59,404 nt of DNA from an uncultured Chlorobiaceae bacterium (lineage in GTDB: Bacteria; Bacteroidota; Chlorobiia; Chlorobiales; Chlorobiaceae). A model generated the notes under the pieces. That model was not told the DNA's origin, made no database searches, and saw only the letters and a list, made by a program, of their open reading frames with translations. Location of the stretch: positions 1 to 59,404 of the forward strand of contig CAIPYV010000125.1 of NCBI GenBank assembly GCA_903869365.1, in the 5' to 3' direction. This document shows positions 7,453 through 17,130 of this stretch, one piece after another. How positions within the stretch are numbered: position 1 is the first letter of the stretch; the number at the start of each line of letters is the position of its first letter. Position numbers and translations under genes: made by a program.

Positions 7453-10116
7453 TTATTGCAGTGTGCTGTTCAAATGCCAGTTATAGGGAAGGTAGCGAAT
7501 GCGCATTGAGGAGAGATTTTTTTCAATCCATTCTTTTTTTTCTTCCGTAAGATAGGGAAGCAGAGCAATGACCGTTTCGCGTTTACTGATCCCGAAATCT
7601 TCCTGATACCAATTAAAGATAGAGGATATCCAGAGTGTTGTGCTTTGACGGTCTATCTCGATTCCTTTCCGGTTGATAAAACTTCTCGCCGCCGTATCAA
7701 GCTGTCGGTCAATGATAGCTGCATCGTAGAATTCAACAGGAGGGCAGGATGAGGCTGCACAAACTAATGCAAAATGGATACGGGGGTCGAATGAGTTGAC
7801 GATGAACAGTTGGCGTTGATCTGAGCTGGAAAAAGGTTTGAAAGGGAAGAGTGGATGGGTGCGGTTTTGCCGGAGAATACCATGCTCGATGTCATCGGGA
7901 GTAAAAAAGAAGCCGCCGATATTGTAGCCTATCCTGTCGAAAAAATTAATGATTTCAAGTACTGAACCACGAATATTGAACTCAATAACGCCGTGAATGA
8001 TAAGAATATTATAAATGTTGATCCAGAAAGCCTTTTTTTCATCATCAGTTCGAAGTGTTTCAGGATTGAAGTTGTTCAGCGACTCCGCAAGCTTAAGATA
8101 TTTGCTGAACCCTTCAGATTGTTTCATTGCCACGTAATTGACCAATCCTGTCTCAAGATTGAAAAATCCTCCCTGCAGCATGCTCAGTGTTTTCTTTAAC
8201 TCGGCACCAATAGCTTGAGTTGTTTTCGGGTGGATGGACTGGCTTTTATTAAGTGTTATCTGGAACGGGATAAGATTTCGCAGCCATGCAGTGAACGATG
8301 ATTTTTTTTCTGTATTGGACGAGGGTGTGTGTGCCCCTATAATGGCAGAAACCGCATTAATATAGCCGATATGACTGAAAGCCTGTGGAAAATTTCCCAG
8401 CATCTCGCCGGTTGCGCTGTTAAACTCTTCAGAAAAGAGGCCGAGATGATTCGATGCCGTCAGCGTCTTTTTAAGGAGGTCAAGGGCCTCATGAGATTTT
8501 CCGGAAAGTGCTAGGCACTCAACCAGCCAGAAGTTGCATAGCACAAAACCGCCCTCCTCCCCTTTAAGTCCATCATCAGACCTGTAGCGAAGGAGAAATC
8601 CACGATACATCAACTGTTTTTCGCATTCCTTTATTGTCCCCTGCACCCTTGCATCGTCAATGGGGAGAAATCCGTAAAGCGGCAGCAACAGAAGGCTTGC
8701 ATCAAGCTCGCTTGACCCGTATTTCTGGACAAAACTGTTAAGTTTCTGATCGAAACCTTTGATAAGGATATCCTCCTTGATCCGGTCGCGTTCCTTAAGC
8801 CACAGATCAAGAGGAGCATCAAAGCCGTAACGGCGCGCAATGGTGATCCCTCTGTCCAAGGCAACCCAGCACATGACTTTTGAGTAGACAAAATGATGTG
8901 GCCCGTTGCGCACCTCCCAGATGCCGTCATCGGGTTTTTGCCAGTTCTCCATAGCAAGACCGCAAACCTCCCTGAAAAAAGGCCAGAGCTGCTCATCAAT
9001 TTTCCCCGCGTAATTTGATAGTCGGAGAGCAGAGTCCATGACTTCACCATAGACATCCCACTGGTTCTGCTGGTGCGCATCATTACCGATTCTGACTGGA
9101 CGTGAATTTCGATATCCTTTCAGATGATCAAGATTCACCTCCTTAAGCCGGTCGTTCCCCTGCAGGGTATACATGATCTGGAGGTTGCGGCTTCCATATT
9201 TGCGATAAGTGGCATTCAGCCAACGCATGTAGGCATCAGCTTCATTGACATGACCAAGCGTAAAAAGAGCCTTAAGAGTAAAAGCAGCATCTCTCAGCCA
9301 GCTGAAACGGTAATCCCAGTTTCTTTCACCGCCCAGTGTTTCCGGAATGGAAGTTGTTGCTGCTGCAGCAATCGCTCCAGTGGGTTGAAAAGTGAGCAGT
9401 TTCAGTAACAGAAGAGAACGGTTTATCATCGCAGTGAACTCTCCTAAAAATGCGCACCGCTCGCCCACGCAATGATGAACCCACTCTTGCCAGAACGCCC
9501 TGTTTTTTTCAAAAGGACAAAACAGATGATCTGCAGTTTCCAGTGATCCATAGAGAAAATCAATGTGTGCCTCCTCAAGAGCCTCAAGCTCTATGGCGAG
9601 AGTGAGTTGACCATTATCATTACTGATCATGGTAGTATTGCGGCAATCAAGAGCGAGCGTCAGAGTTTCCTGGTTGTACCTGATGATAAAGCGATTTTTC
9701 GTTTCTTCAGTCAGTGAGGGAACTTCCCTTGCATAATCAGGTCTTGGCATCAGTGTCAACGTAAAAGACATGCGGCCCCGAATGACCTTTAAACAGCGGT
9801 GGATGTGATGTTTTTGTTTCTTCCCGCTCAACGGGATTTCAACAGGCATGAAGTCATAAAGCACTGCTTCTGCGTGTTCAGTTATGAATCTGCAGGAGAG
9901 GATGTTGGTGTTGGTGATATATTTCTGTTCGGAAGAGAAAGGTTCCGACGGTTGCAAACTGAAAAAGCCCCCTTTCTCGTCATCAAGCAGTGCAGCAAAG
10001 ATTGTAGGAGAGTCGAGCCAGGGAAGGGAGCAGTATTCAACAGAACCATCTTTCGAAACAAGTGCGACTGAATGGAGATCCCCGATAAGCCCGTAATCGG
10101 CAATGCTTCTGTACAT
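7453..10116 (-). CDS. GH15 glucoamylase/trehalase-like enzyme fused to a DUF547 domain
   Basis: 887 residues. Residues about 1-610 are a bacterial GH15 protein: N-terminal beta domain (MYRSIADYGLIGDLHSVALV...), the (alpha/alpha)6 signature GGERNWDYRFSWLRDAAF near 263-280, the conserved EEGGF near 520 and the LFSEEFN region with the probable catalytic glutamates. GH15 enzymes hydrolyse alpha-glucosides; some bacterial members with this N-terminus are trehalases. From about residue 650 to the end it becomes a DUF547 protein: KKAFWINIYNILIIHGVIE and HFALVCAASSCPPVEF. No signal peptide. One uninterrupted frame spans both parts, so this is a true fusion. Substrate is not settled by sequence. Confidence 0.9.
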   Translation of the reverse strand: MYRSIADYGLIGDLHSVALVSKDGSVEYCSLPWLDSPTIFAALLDDEKGGFFSLQPSEPFSSEQKYITNTNILSCRFITEHAEAVLYDFMPVEIPLSGKKQKHHIHRCLKVIRGRMSFTLTLMPRPDYAREVPSLTEETKNRFIIRYNQETLTLALDCRNTTMISNDNGQLTLAIELEALEEAHIDFLYGSLETADHLFCPFEKNRAFWQEWVHHCVGERCAFLGEFTAMINRSLLLLKLLTFQPTGAIAAAATTSIPETLGGERNWDYRFSWLRDAAFTLKALFTLGHVNEADAYMRWLNATYRKYGSRNLQIMYTLQGNDRLKEVNLDHLKGYRNSRPVRIGNDAHQQNQWDVYGEVMDSALRLSNYAGKIDEQLWPFFREVCGLAMENWQKPDDGIWEVRNGPHHFVYSKVMCWVALDRGITIARRYGFDAPLDLWLKERDRIKEDILIKGFDQKLNSFVQKYGSSELDASLLLLPLYGFLPIDDARVQGTIKECEKQLMYRGFLLRYRSDDGLKGEEGGFVLCNFWLVECLALSGKSHEALDLLKKTLTASNHLGLFSEEFNSATGEMLGNFPQAFSHIGYINAVSAIIGAHTPSSNTEKKSSFTAWLRNLIPFQITLNKSQSIHPKTTQAIGAELKKTLSMLQGGFFNLETGLVNYVAMKQSEGFSKYLKLAESLNNFNPETLRTDDEKKAFWINIYNILIIHGVIEFNIRGSVLEIINFFDRIGYNIGGFFFTPDDIEHGILRQNRTHPLFPFKPFSSSDQRQLFIVNSFDPRIHFALVCAASSCPPVEFYDAAIIDRQLDTAARSFINRKGIEIDRQSTTLWISSIFNWYQEDFGISKRETVIALLPYLTEEKKEWIEKNLSSMRIRYLPYNWHLNSTLQ

Positions 10117-10212
10117 TTCGGAATTCCTGTTTTGTCAGAAAAAAACCTGAAAAAAAGACTTAAACCTATCTACTCCCCGTTATTGTTCCGCTGAAAGCTT
10201 CAAAAATGAGCA

Positions 10213-10656
10213 TTACGAGAGATTTCTTGGAACCTGTGAGGAGTGGTGGTGAAGAATGGGTTTAGGAAATGAGATATCCATGATAAAGGTAAATCGAGAA
10301 GGAAAGGAAAGAAGCACTTGATCAACCTCAAATTCAAAAGAATAAATTCCGCTCAAAGCATAAACTGTCTCGCTCAGCGACTGCTTTCTGAGTGCTTTAC
10401 TGTGCAGTCGCACTCCCAGTCCATCTCTTGAAGCAAGCTGTCCGAAGTAGTTTCTGACACCTTCCGGTGCCGTGACGGTATGGGGGGAAAATGTAGGGAC
10501 AAGAACAGCAGACTCATGATAAAGTTCTGCAATATCATCTGCATTTCCGCTGCAGACACGTGAAACCCATTGAAATAGAACCTCTTCAGCATTTTTGAAA
10601 AACATAATGGTACGCATGTTTTTGTATTCCTGATAGTTGTCTGACAGCATAATCAT
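10213..10656 (-). CDS. SnoaL/DUF4440-like small protein
   Basis: 147 residues from the first in-frame ATG; a start at 10617 (MRTIMFFKNAEE) has a better-placed AGGA and may be the true one (134 residues). It looks like the NTF2-like cone fold of the SgcJ/EcaC-DUF4440 group: SGNADDIAELYHESAVLVPT, the central EGVRNYFGQL, and the characteristic ending PILHHHSSQVP. Such proteins bind small ligands or act as isomerase-like enzymes; the function of this subgroup is unknown. It lies 96 bases upstream of the GH15-DUF547 gene on the same strand, so cotranscription is possible. Confidence 0.75.
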   Translation of the reverse strand: MIMLSDNYQEYKNMRTIMFFKNAEEVLFQWVSRVCSGNADDIAELYHESAVLVPTFSPHTVTAPEGVRNYFGQLASRDGLGVRLHSKALRKQSLSETVYALSGIYSFEFEVDQVLLSFPSRFTFIMDISFPKPILHHHSSQVPRNLS

Positions 10657-10805
10657 CCATGCTGTCTCAGCTCGTAAGGCCGGAAATGTAAGCTTTTTTT
10701 TTGAGGGAGTGCTAACAAAAAACGAGCGTCTTCTTTAATCGCTCTTGTCATGGTGTATAATGTTGGCAATATAAAATCAACGCAGCCCATTGATTATCGA
10801 GACGC

Positions 10806-10835
10806 TTATGAGACATACTATAGTGTTTATGAGAC
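10806..10835. repeat. Paired 9-bp direct repeat in the 10657-11050 spacer
   Basis: TTATGAGAC occurs at 10806-10814 and again at 10827-10835. The 21-bp start-to-start spacing equals two helical turns. It lies about 40 bp upstream of the candidate promoter of the sugar dehydratase gene, a plausible place for an activator or repressor dimer. No regulator is identified. The rest of this 394-base spacer is AT-rich, with no gene seen. Confidence 0.4.
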
Positions 10836-10871
10836 GATTTTTTTTGACGACAGACACTAAAGCGATAATTC

Positions 10872-10901
10872 TTGTCCGGTATAACTATGTATAAATATAA
10901 T
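10872..10901 (+). promoter_or_regulatory. Candidate sigma-70 type promoter for the sugar dehydratase gene
   Basis: TTGTCC (10872-10877) and a perfect TATAAT (10896-10901) are separated by 18 bases. This would give a start near 10908 and a 5' leader of about 150 bases. The -10 is ideal and the -35 fair. It is the best promoter-like pair in the spacer, but the surrounding DNA is AT-rich, so chance matches are possible. Confidence 0.45.
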
Positions 10902-11056
10902 GGTTAGTTATTAACTGATTGTTCAGTTTTTAGTTAAGATTTTTTCATGGCGTCGGGTTGATATATGGTATGATAATTGCAATACAAGGATGAAAACTTT
11001 TTCGTGCCTGTAAGGCTTAGAGTGTAGGAAGACTCGGTTCTAATGGAGATATGGTT

Positions 11057-13021
11057 ATGATGAATAATACCGCAGAGTTGCAGTTAGTTGATAACAGTTT
11101 TTATCCTGACATCCAAGGTACAAAAAAAACGGTGGTTGCAGCTATTTTGTATAACAAACGTTTTTTTGTGGTAGCTCTTGATATGCTGTTAGCGCTTCTG
11201 ACAGTCTGGATGGCATTTTCACTTCGTCTGGAACTTCTGCACACTCCTACAGGGAGTCAATGGCTTATCTATCTCCTTGCTCCCCTCCTTATGTTGCCGG
11301 TTTTTATCTATTCCGGCCTCTATCAGGCAGTCTACCGTCATAGCGGTTTTACAGCGTTCGTTACTGTCGTAAAGGCAGTTGCAGCGTACGGTCTGTTTTT
11401 TTTATCAGCATTGATGTTGTTGAATATTCCCGGAGTTCCTCTTTCAATCGGAATTCTGCAACCGATGATTTGTTTACTGATGATAGGTGGAAGTCGCGGG
11501 TTGATCAGATTCTGGTATATCACGATTGATGCTAAAAAACAAAATAAAGGTGTGCAGGAAAAGCTTCTTATCTATGGAGCAGGTTCTGCCGGAATGGCAA
11601 TAGTTAATTCCATAAACCGAAGTTCAAAGTTTGATGTTGCAGGCTTTGTTGATGATAATCCAAAGTTGCATGGTCTTACGCTCAACGGTCTGAAGGTCTA
11701 CAGCCTTAAGCAGGCTGAACAGTTAATCGCGAACCGGGTTATAACAAATGTTTTACTTGCCATGCCATCGGCAAGCCGCATCAGGCGTAATGAAATTGTT
11801 GAAAAATTACACAAATATCCTGTTCATATTCAGATGCTTCCGGGTGTTGAAGAGCTGATTGACGGGAGAGTTACGGTATCAGATATAAAGGAAATTCAGA
11901 TTGAAGATTTGCTTGGTCGTGATCCTGTCTCTTGTAATAAGGTTATTCTCAATGATATCATTGCAGGAAAGGTTGTCATGGTGACCGGTGCAGGCGGGAG
12001 CATAGGCAGCGAACTTTGCCAGCAACTCCTTACTGCATACCCCTCGAAACTTCTATTGGTCGATAATACTGAGTACAATCTTTTCAACATTCACAATGAA
12101 TTGGAATCCCGCTGTTTACGCCTAAATGTCAAAACAGAAGTTGTTCCCCTCCTTGGTGATGTTACCGATAAAAAACGTCTGGCTGAAATCTGCAGGGCCT
12201 TTGAGCCTTCGGTTATTTACCATGCTGCAGCCTATAAGCATGTTCCCATGGTTGAACATAATCCGGTTCAAGGAGTTCGCAACAACGTACTTGGTACGCT
12301 TGCAGTCGCTGAAGTAGCTGTACAGTTTGGCGTATCGAGTGTTGTTCTGGTCAGTACAGACAAAGCAGTTCGTCCTACCAATGTCATGGGGGCAAGTAAA
12401 CGATTGTGCGAATTGATCTTTCAGGCTCTTGCTGATAATCCCAAGCATAAAACCTGTTTTTCCATGGTACGGTTTGGTAATGTTCTCGGCTCAAGTGGTT
12501 CAGTCGTCTCCCGTTTCCGTCAGCAAATAAAGGAAGGAGGCCCCGTGACCATTACTCATAAGGACATTACCCGTTACTTTATGACTATTCCCGAGGCCGC
12601 GCAGCTTATTATTCAGGCAGGAGCAATGGCTTCTGGAGGTGACGTATTTCTGCTTGACATGGGTGAACCAGTAAAAATAATAGACCTTGCCCGCCGAATG
12701 ATAGCACTTTCCGGTCTCTCAGTGCGTGATGTAGCAATTTCAGTTACAGGCCTTCGTCCCGGCGAAAAGCTTTACGAAGAGTTACTGATTGGTAATAATC
12801 CGAGCCCGACATCCAATCTACGTATATTTAAAGCTAAAGAGAACTTTATGCCATGGTCGCAACTCCATAAAGAACTTGCACATTTGACTATTGCTATCAA
12901 CAACAATGACTCCGTAAAAGTCAAGCGTCTCGTCATGAGGCTTGTACCGGAATATCAACCCACCGCAACAACAGCAGACTTTATCGCCATACAGCAAAAG
13001 AGACAACTCTCTGCCGCTTAG
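11057..13021 (+). CDS. Membrane-anchored nucleotide-sugar 4,6-dehydratase (CapD/WbpM/PglF family)
   Basis: 654 residues from the ATG at 11057, chosen because GGAG ends 8 bases before it; in-frame ATGs at 11051 and 11060 also exist. Four hydrophobic N-terminal segments (about 30-150) anchor the protein. A CoA/NAD-binding-like domain follows (KLLIYGAGSAGMAIVNS), then the SDR dehydratase domain with VTGAGGSIGSELCQQLL and the STDKAVRPTNVMGASKR region in which methionine replaces the usual catalytic tyrosine, as in long WbpM-type enzymes. They convert UDP-GlcNAc-type sugars to 4-keto-6-deoxy sugars for surface polysaccharides. It stands alone, convergent with the ParA gene two bases away. Confidence 0.9.
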   Translation: MMNNTAELQLVDNSFYPDIQGTKKTVVAAILYNKRFFVVALDMLLALLTVWMAFSLRLELLHTPTGSQWLIYLLAPLLMLPVFIYSGLYQAVYRHSGFTAFVTVVKAVAAYGLFFLSALMLLNIPGVPLSIGILQPMICLLMIGGSRGLIRFWYITIDAKKQNKGVQEKLLIYGAGSAGMAIVNSINRSSKFDVAGFVDDNPKLHGLTLNGLKVYSLKQAEQLIANRVITNVLLAMPSASRIRRNEIVEKLHKYPVHIQMLPGVEELIDGRVTVSDIKEIQIEDLLGRDPVSCNKVILNDIIAGKVVMVTGAGGSIGSELCQQLLTAYPSKLLLVDNTEYNLFNIHNELESRCLRLNVKTEVVPLLGDVTDKKRLAEICRAFEPSVIYHAAAYKHVPMVEHNPVQGVRNNVLGTLAVAEVAVQFGVSSVVLVSTDKAVRPTNVMGASKRLCELIFQALADNPKHKTCFSMVRFGNVLGSSGSVVSRFRQQIKEGGPVTITHKDITRYFMTIPEAAQLIIQAGAMASGGDVFLLDMGEPVKIIDLARRMIALSGLSVRDVAISVTGLRPGEKLYEELLIGNNPSPTSNLRIFKAKENFMPWSQLHKELAHLTIAINNNDSVKVKRLVMRLVPEYQPTATTADFIAIQQKRQLSAA

Positions 13022-13022
13022 G

Positions 13023-13766
13023 TTAATTTTTGAGGTCGACGTTCAGTTCCTTCCAGAGATTACGGTAGGCTTTGGCAGCAGAATTGTTTGGTCGAACGGC
13101 ATTAAGCGGAGCTCGATAGATCCCCATTTTTTCAACTTCAGAATTGTAGGGAATGGTTTGTGAAAGGAATCCAGGTGAATGACGGAATTCACCCATGATA
13201 TCTCTGTGCAATTTTTTCCTTTTTTCCACCATGGTAAAAAAAAACCGGATTTTTGAGCAGTCAAGGTTGTTGGCTACAAAAAAATCATTGAGCTGAACGT
13301 AGGTACGAATTGAAAGTGTCGTAGGAATCATCGGCACAAGGATAATATCGGAGGCGGCAAACACACTTTCAGACAGCAGAGTAAGGTTCGGCGGGCAGTC
13401 GAAAAAGATACACTGGTAATCATCGCTCAGATCTTCAAGGTTTTTCTTGAGTTTTTTTCTTGGTTTTTTTTCTTCAGAAAGCTCAATATCAAGGTTGCGG
13501 TAAGAAAAGTCAGAGGGAAGCAGATCAAGGTAATCAAAGTCGGTAGACTTGATATTGTTATGAATTTTTTTGTTTCCTTTGAGAAATTTATCGCTGTTGA
13601 ATTTTTTTGAGGCAGTGATTCTGAAATAGAAGGAACTTGCGCCCTGTGGGTCAAGATCGCAGATCAGGGTGGGTTGGGATCTCTGGGCTGAGAGATAGGA
13701 GAGATTCACTGCTGTAGCTGTTTTTCCTACCCCTCCCTTGATACTGTAGAGTGCTATTGTTTTCAT
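13023..13766 (-). CDS. ParA/MinD-family ATPase
   Basis: 247 residues with a deviant Walker A motif at the N-terminus ([17 protein letters not shown], both lysines present), the switch region [14 protein letters not shown] and Walker [16 protein letters not shown]. These ATPases position DNA or protein cargo by cycling on the nucleoid or membrane. No ParB or cargo gene is adjacent, so this is an orphan ParA whose cargo cannot be named. A lysine-rich insertion near residues 85-115 ([14 protein letters not shown]) is noticeable. Its 3' end abuts the 3' end of the dehydratase gene. Confidence 0.88.
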   Translation of the reverse strand: MKTIALYSIKGGVGKTATAVNLSYLSAQRSQPTLICDLDPQGASSFYFRITASKKFNSDKFLKGNKKIHNNIKSTDFDYLDLLPSDFSYRNLDIELSEEKKPRKKLKKNLEDLSDDYQCIFFDCPPNLTLLSESVFAASDIILVPMIPTTLSIRTYVQLNDFFVANNLDCSKIRFFFTMVEKRKKLHRDIMGEFRHSPGFLSQTIPYNSEVEKMGIYRAPLNAVRPNNSAAKAYRNLWKELNVDLKN

Positions 13767-13946
13767 AGTACTGAAGTGTTTGAAGAATCAAACTGCAACA
13801 TTAGAAGCAAACAGGGCAGTGCGGGTTTACCTGGTACGTGACTTTATTTACCTTTTAACATATTTGCAATAATACATTATTTCTAATTGATCTACCTTTC
13901 CTATAATTGAACATATCGAGATATGACGTTATTGACGGGTAGAATC

Positions 13947-13976
13947 AACCATGAAATGGCTATATTCGCCATGGTT
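13947..13976. repeat. 7-bp inverted repeat upstream of the ABC importer
   Basis: AACCATG (13947-13953) and CATGGTT (13970-13976) face each other across 16 bases, about 40 bp before the permease start. It could be an operator or part of the leader. No regulator gene is nearby. The site is short and may be chance. Confidence 0.25.
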
Positions 13977-14017
13977 ATACCTCTTAGGGAGAGCTCTGCT
14001 GACAATGGACTGTTTTC

Positions 14018-15742
14018 ATGGCCATGGTAGAAAAGAATAGTAAAAAACACCTGCCTTATTTCTGGGACATCGTTGCCTTTGCCTTGGTTATGGGGCTCAT
14101 TACCCTTATGGCATGGGGAAGCCGTCAGATGGCCGTACCCTACATGCCCGGAGAGCAGATACCGCTCTCCCTTGACCCCGTCCATCTCCCAATGTATGCT
14201 CTGCGCACCGTTCTTCGGATGGTTGCCGCCCTCATGCTCTCTTTTGCTTTTACCTTCATCTACGCAACAGTAGCCGCCAAAAGTCGTCGAGCCGAAAGCA
14301 TTCTTGTGCCACTGCTCGACATTCTTCAGTCAGTTCCGATCCTTGGCTTTCTCTCCATTACCGTCACCGGTTTTATAGCCCTTTTTCCCGGCAACCTTCT
14401 TGGCGTTGAAATGGCCGCCATTTTTGCCATCTTCACCTCCCAGGCATGGAACATGGCTTTTAGTTTTTACCAGTCGTTGAAAACCGTCCCCAGGGAACTT
14501 CAGGAAGCTTCAGACCTTTTCGGACTCTCATCCTGGCAAAGGTTCTGGAAACTCGAAGCTCCTTTTGCCACGCCGAACCTGATCTGGAATACCATGATGT
14601 CCGTTTCAGGGGGCTGGTTCTTCGTGGTGGCTTCAGAAGCCATCACCGTAGGCAAGACTGCTGTGACGCTTCCCGGCATTGGTTCCTATGTGGCACAGGC
14701 TATCCAGCATAAAAACCTTTCGGCAATTGGCTTTGCCCTTCTCACCATGTTGATTGTCATTCTTGTCTACGATCAGCTACTCTTTCGCCCGCTGGTGGCA
14801 TGGGCTGAAAAGTTCAAGTTTGAACTGACTGAAAGTCAGGATGCAGCTGAATCCTGGATTCTAACCTTGTTTCAACGTGCCCACCTGCTTCGTAACCTCA
14901 TAAAAGGTATCGGTACTCAATTGACTCTCCTCAGCGAGAAGTTCCCGAAATTGCCACGGGGAAAGCAGCACTTCAAGGAAAGCTCTACCTTGGTGATGAA
15001 GTTACAGGGAGTGACCTGGTATGGGATCGTCATCAGTGGAATGGCGTTAGGTGCATGGATGCTGTTGAGCTTCGTCATGAGCGGGGTTAATCATGCCGAA
15101 ATCGTCAAGGTTTTTATATTGGGGTTCATAACACTCACCCGTGTCATGGTTTTATTGCTCCTCGCAAGTCTGCTCTGGGTCCCGCTTGGAGTTATTATAG
15201 GTCTTAATCCTCGACTTGCCACAAAAGTGCAGCCTCTTGCGCAGTTTCTGGCAGCCTTTCCAGCAAACCTTTTTTTCCCGGTTGCAGTCTTTTTTTTGGT
15301 TCGATACCATCTTTCACCGGAAATATGGACGGCGCCACTCATGATCCTCGGTACTCAGTGGTATATTCTTTTCAACGTTATCGCCGGAGCATCAGCCATT
15401 CCAACCGATATGCGAGAGGCCGCTCAGAACCTTGGTCTTAAAGGGTGGCGACTCTGGAAGCACTTGCTGCTTCCTGGCATCACTCCTTCACTGATTACCG
15501 GACTGATCACTGCTTCTGGAGGTACCTGGAACGCCAGCATCGTTGCAGAGGTTGTCAGTTGGGGCAGCACAACCATTACAGCAACAGGTCTTGGCTCCTA
15601 CATTGCCCAGTGGACAGAAAAAGGCGACTATCCCCATATTGTTCTTGGTATCGCTGTCATGAGCCTCTACGTTGTTTTTTTTAACCGCTTTTTCTGGAGG
15701 CGGCTTTATAACATCTCACAGACCCGTTTTCGTCTGGATTAG
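14018..15742 (+). CDS. ABC transporter permease with two fused permease domains (NitT/TauT type)
   Basis: 574 residues. Two complete binding-protein-dependent permease domains lie in tandem (about 60-270 and 340-565). Each has the EAA coupling loop: REL-QEASDLFGLSSWQRFWKLEAP in the first, and MREAAQNLGLKGWRLWKHLLLP in the second. Transporters of this class use a paired permease for oxyanions, sulfonates or similar small substrates. A single chain carrying both halves makes the transmembrane unit complete. The ATPase follows after 12 bases, but no periplasmic binding protein is present in the locus. Substrate unknown. A second start at 14024 is possible. Confidence 0.88.
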   Translation: MAMVEKNSKKHLPYFWDIVAFALVMGLITLMAWGSRQMAVPYMPGEQIPLSLDPVHLPMYALRTVLRMVAALMLSFAFTFIYATVAAKSRRAESILVPLLDILQSVPILGFLSITVTGFIALFPGNLLGVEMAAIFAIFTSQAWNMAFSFYQSLKTVPRELQEASDLFGLSSWQRFWKLEAPFATPNLIWNTMMSVSGGWFFVVASEAITVGKTAVTLPGIGSYVAQAIQHKNLSAIGFALLTMLIVILVYDQLLFRPLVAWAEKFKFELTESQDAAESWILTLFQRAHLLRNLIKGIGTQLTLLSEKFPKLPRGKQHFKESSTLVMKLQGVTWYGIVISGMALGAWMLLSFVMSGVNHAEIVKVFILGFITLTRVMVLLLLASLLWVPLGVIIGLNPRLATKVQPLAQFLAAFPANLFFPVAVFFLVRYHLSPEIWTAPLMILGTQWYILFNVIAGASAIPTDMREAAQNLGLKGWRLWKHLLLPGITPSLITGLITASGGTWNASIVAEVVSWGSTTITATGLGSYIAQWTEKGDYPHIVLGIAVMSLYVVFFNRFFWRRLYNISQTRFRLD

Positions 15743-15754
15743 ACCTACTGACCT

Positions 15755-17074
15755 ATGGAAACATTGCATCCCGAGAGTGACCTGCTGAATCTGACGAATA
15801 TCAGCAAATCCTTCAAGAAATCCGGAGGGGAAGAGCATCTTGTGCTTGATAGCGTCAGTCTCACCATCAAAGAGGGTGAAATTGTAGCTCTTCTGGGACG
15901 CTCAGGGTCGGGCAAGTCCACTCTTCTCCGTATCATATCTGGCCTTGCAAGGCCGGGAAGCGGGGAAGTATTGTACTGCGGAAAACCGGTGACCGGTCCA
16001 GTGAAAGGACTCGCCATGGTGTTTCAGACCTTTGCCCTTTTTCCATGGTTTACGGTGCTCGAAAATGTCGAACTCGGGCTCGATGCCATGGGAGTGCATA
16101 AAGAAGAACGAAGGAGGCGCGCACTGGCCGCGATTGACCTCATCGGCCTTGATGGTTTTGAATCAGCCTATCCAAAGGAACTTTCCGGTGGAATGCGACA
16201 GAGGGTAGGGTTTGCCCGTGCGCTCGTCGTTGAACCGACACTGCTCCTGATGGACGAAGCCTTTTCAGCTCTTGATGTCCTCACAGCCGAAACGCTCCGT
16301 ACCGATCTGATCGAACTTTGGCTCGAACGACGTATTCCAACCAAAGGGATTCTTCTTGTCTCCCATAATATCGAGGAAGCTGTTCTTCTTGCTGATCGCA
16401 TTGTCATTCTTGGAACCAATCCAGGCACAATTCTGGCAGAGATTAAAATTCCTCTTGAACATCCCCGTGATCGTGAAGCTCCCTCATTTCGCCAACTCGT
16501 CGATCAGGTCTATGAACTCATGACCAAACGACCACGCAGTGCTGCCGGCAAGGTTGAAGCTGTTCCATTATCTTACCGACTTCCAAGTGCTCACATCAAT
16601 CAACTTGCAGGTTTGATGGAAGCACTCGCCGCAGAGCCCTATAATGGAAGAGCCGATCTTCCGGAACTGGCCGATCAGATGGGATTTGGCGTTGAGGAAC
16701 TCTTTCCGCTGCTCGAAGCACTGGAAATTCTGTCGTTCGCACGAACCGAAGGTGGTGATGTTGAACTGACCCCTTCAGGGAAAAGCTATGTGGACGCCGA
16801 CATTCTGCTGCGCAAGGTTATTTTTGCCGAACATGTCATCCGTCATGTTGCCCTGGCAGCCCATATCCGCCACATAATCGATGAACGCCCCGGCAACCGT
16901 GCCCCCGAAGACCGTTTCCTCCGTGAGCTTGAAGACTTCTTCAGCGAAGATGAGGCCGAAAGAGTGCTGCAGGTAGCCATCGAGTGGGGCCGTTATGCCG
17001 AACATTTCGCCTACGAAGAAGGATCAGGCATTCTCAGTCTCGAAAACCCAGCAAGTACCCTTACAGCCCCATAG
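15755..17074 (+). CDS. ABC transporter ATPase with C-terminal AAA-associated domain
   Basis: 439 residues. The N-terminal 260 residues are a NitT/TauT-type ATPase: Walker A GRSGSGKST, the signature LSGGMRQRVGFARAL and Walker B LLLMDEAFSALD. Residues about 285-430 match the AAA-associated C-terminal domain found on a subset of these ATPases (HINQLAGLMEALAAEPYNGR onward, helical, with a winged-helix-like start at LPELADQMGFGVEELFPLLE). The role of that domain is not established; a regulatory or sensing role is inferred. It forms a two-gene operon with the double permease. No binding protein is encoded nearby. Confidence 0.9.
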   Translation: METLHPESDLLNLTNISKSFKKSGGEEHLVLDSVSLTIKEGEIVALLGRSGSGKSTLLRIISGLARPGSGEVLYCGKPVTGPVKGLAMVFQTFALFPWFTVLENVELGLDAMGVHKEERRRRALAAIDLIGLDGFESAYPKELSGGMRQRVGFARALVVEPTLLLMDEAFSALDVLTAETLRTDLIELWLERRIPTKGILLVSHNIEEAVLLADRIVILGTNPGTILAEIKIPLEHPRDREAPSFRQLVDQVYELMTKRPRSAAGKVEAVPLSYRLPSAHINQLAGLMEALAAEPYNGRADLPELADQMGFGVEELFPLLEALEILSFARTEGGDVELTPSGKSYVDADILLRKVIFAEHVIRHVALAAHIRHIIDERPGNRAPEDRFLRELEDFFSEDEAERVLQVAIEWGRYAEHFAYEEGSGILSLENPASTLTAP

Positions 17075-17130
17075 GGTATCCAGTGACTTGTTCTTCAAGC
17101 ATGCAATCAAGACAGAGTACACCTGTACTT

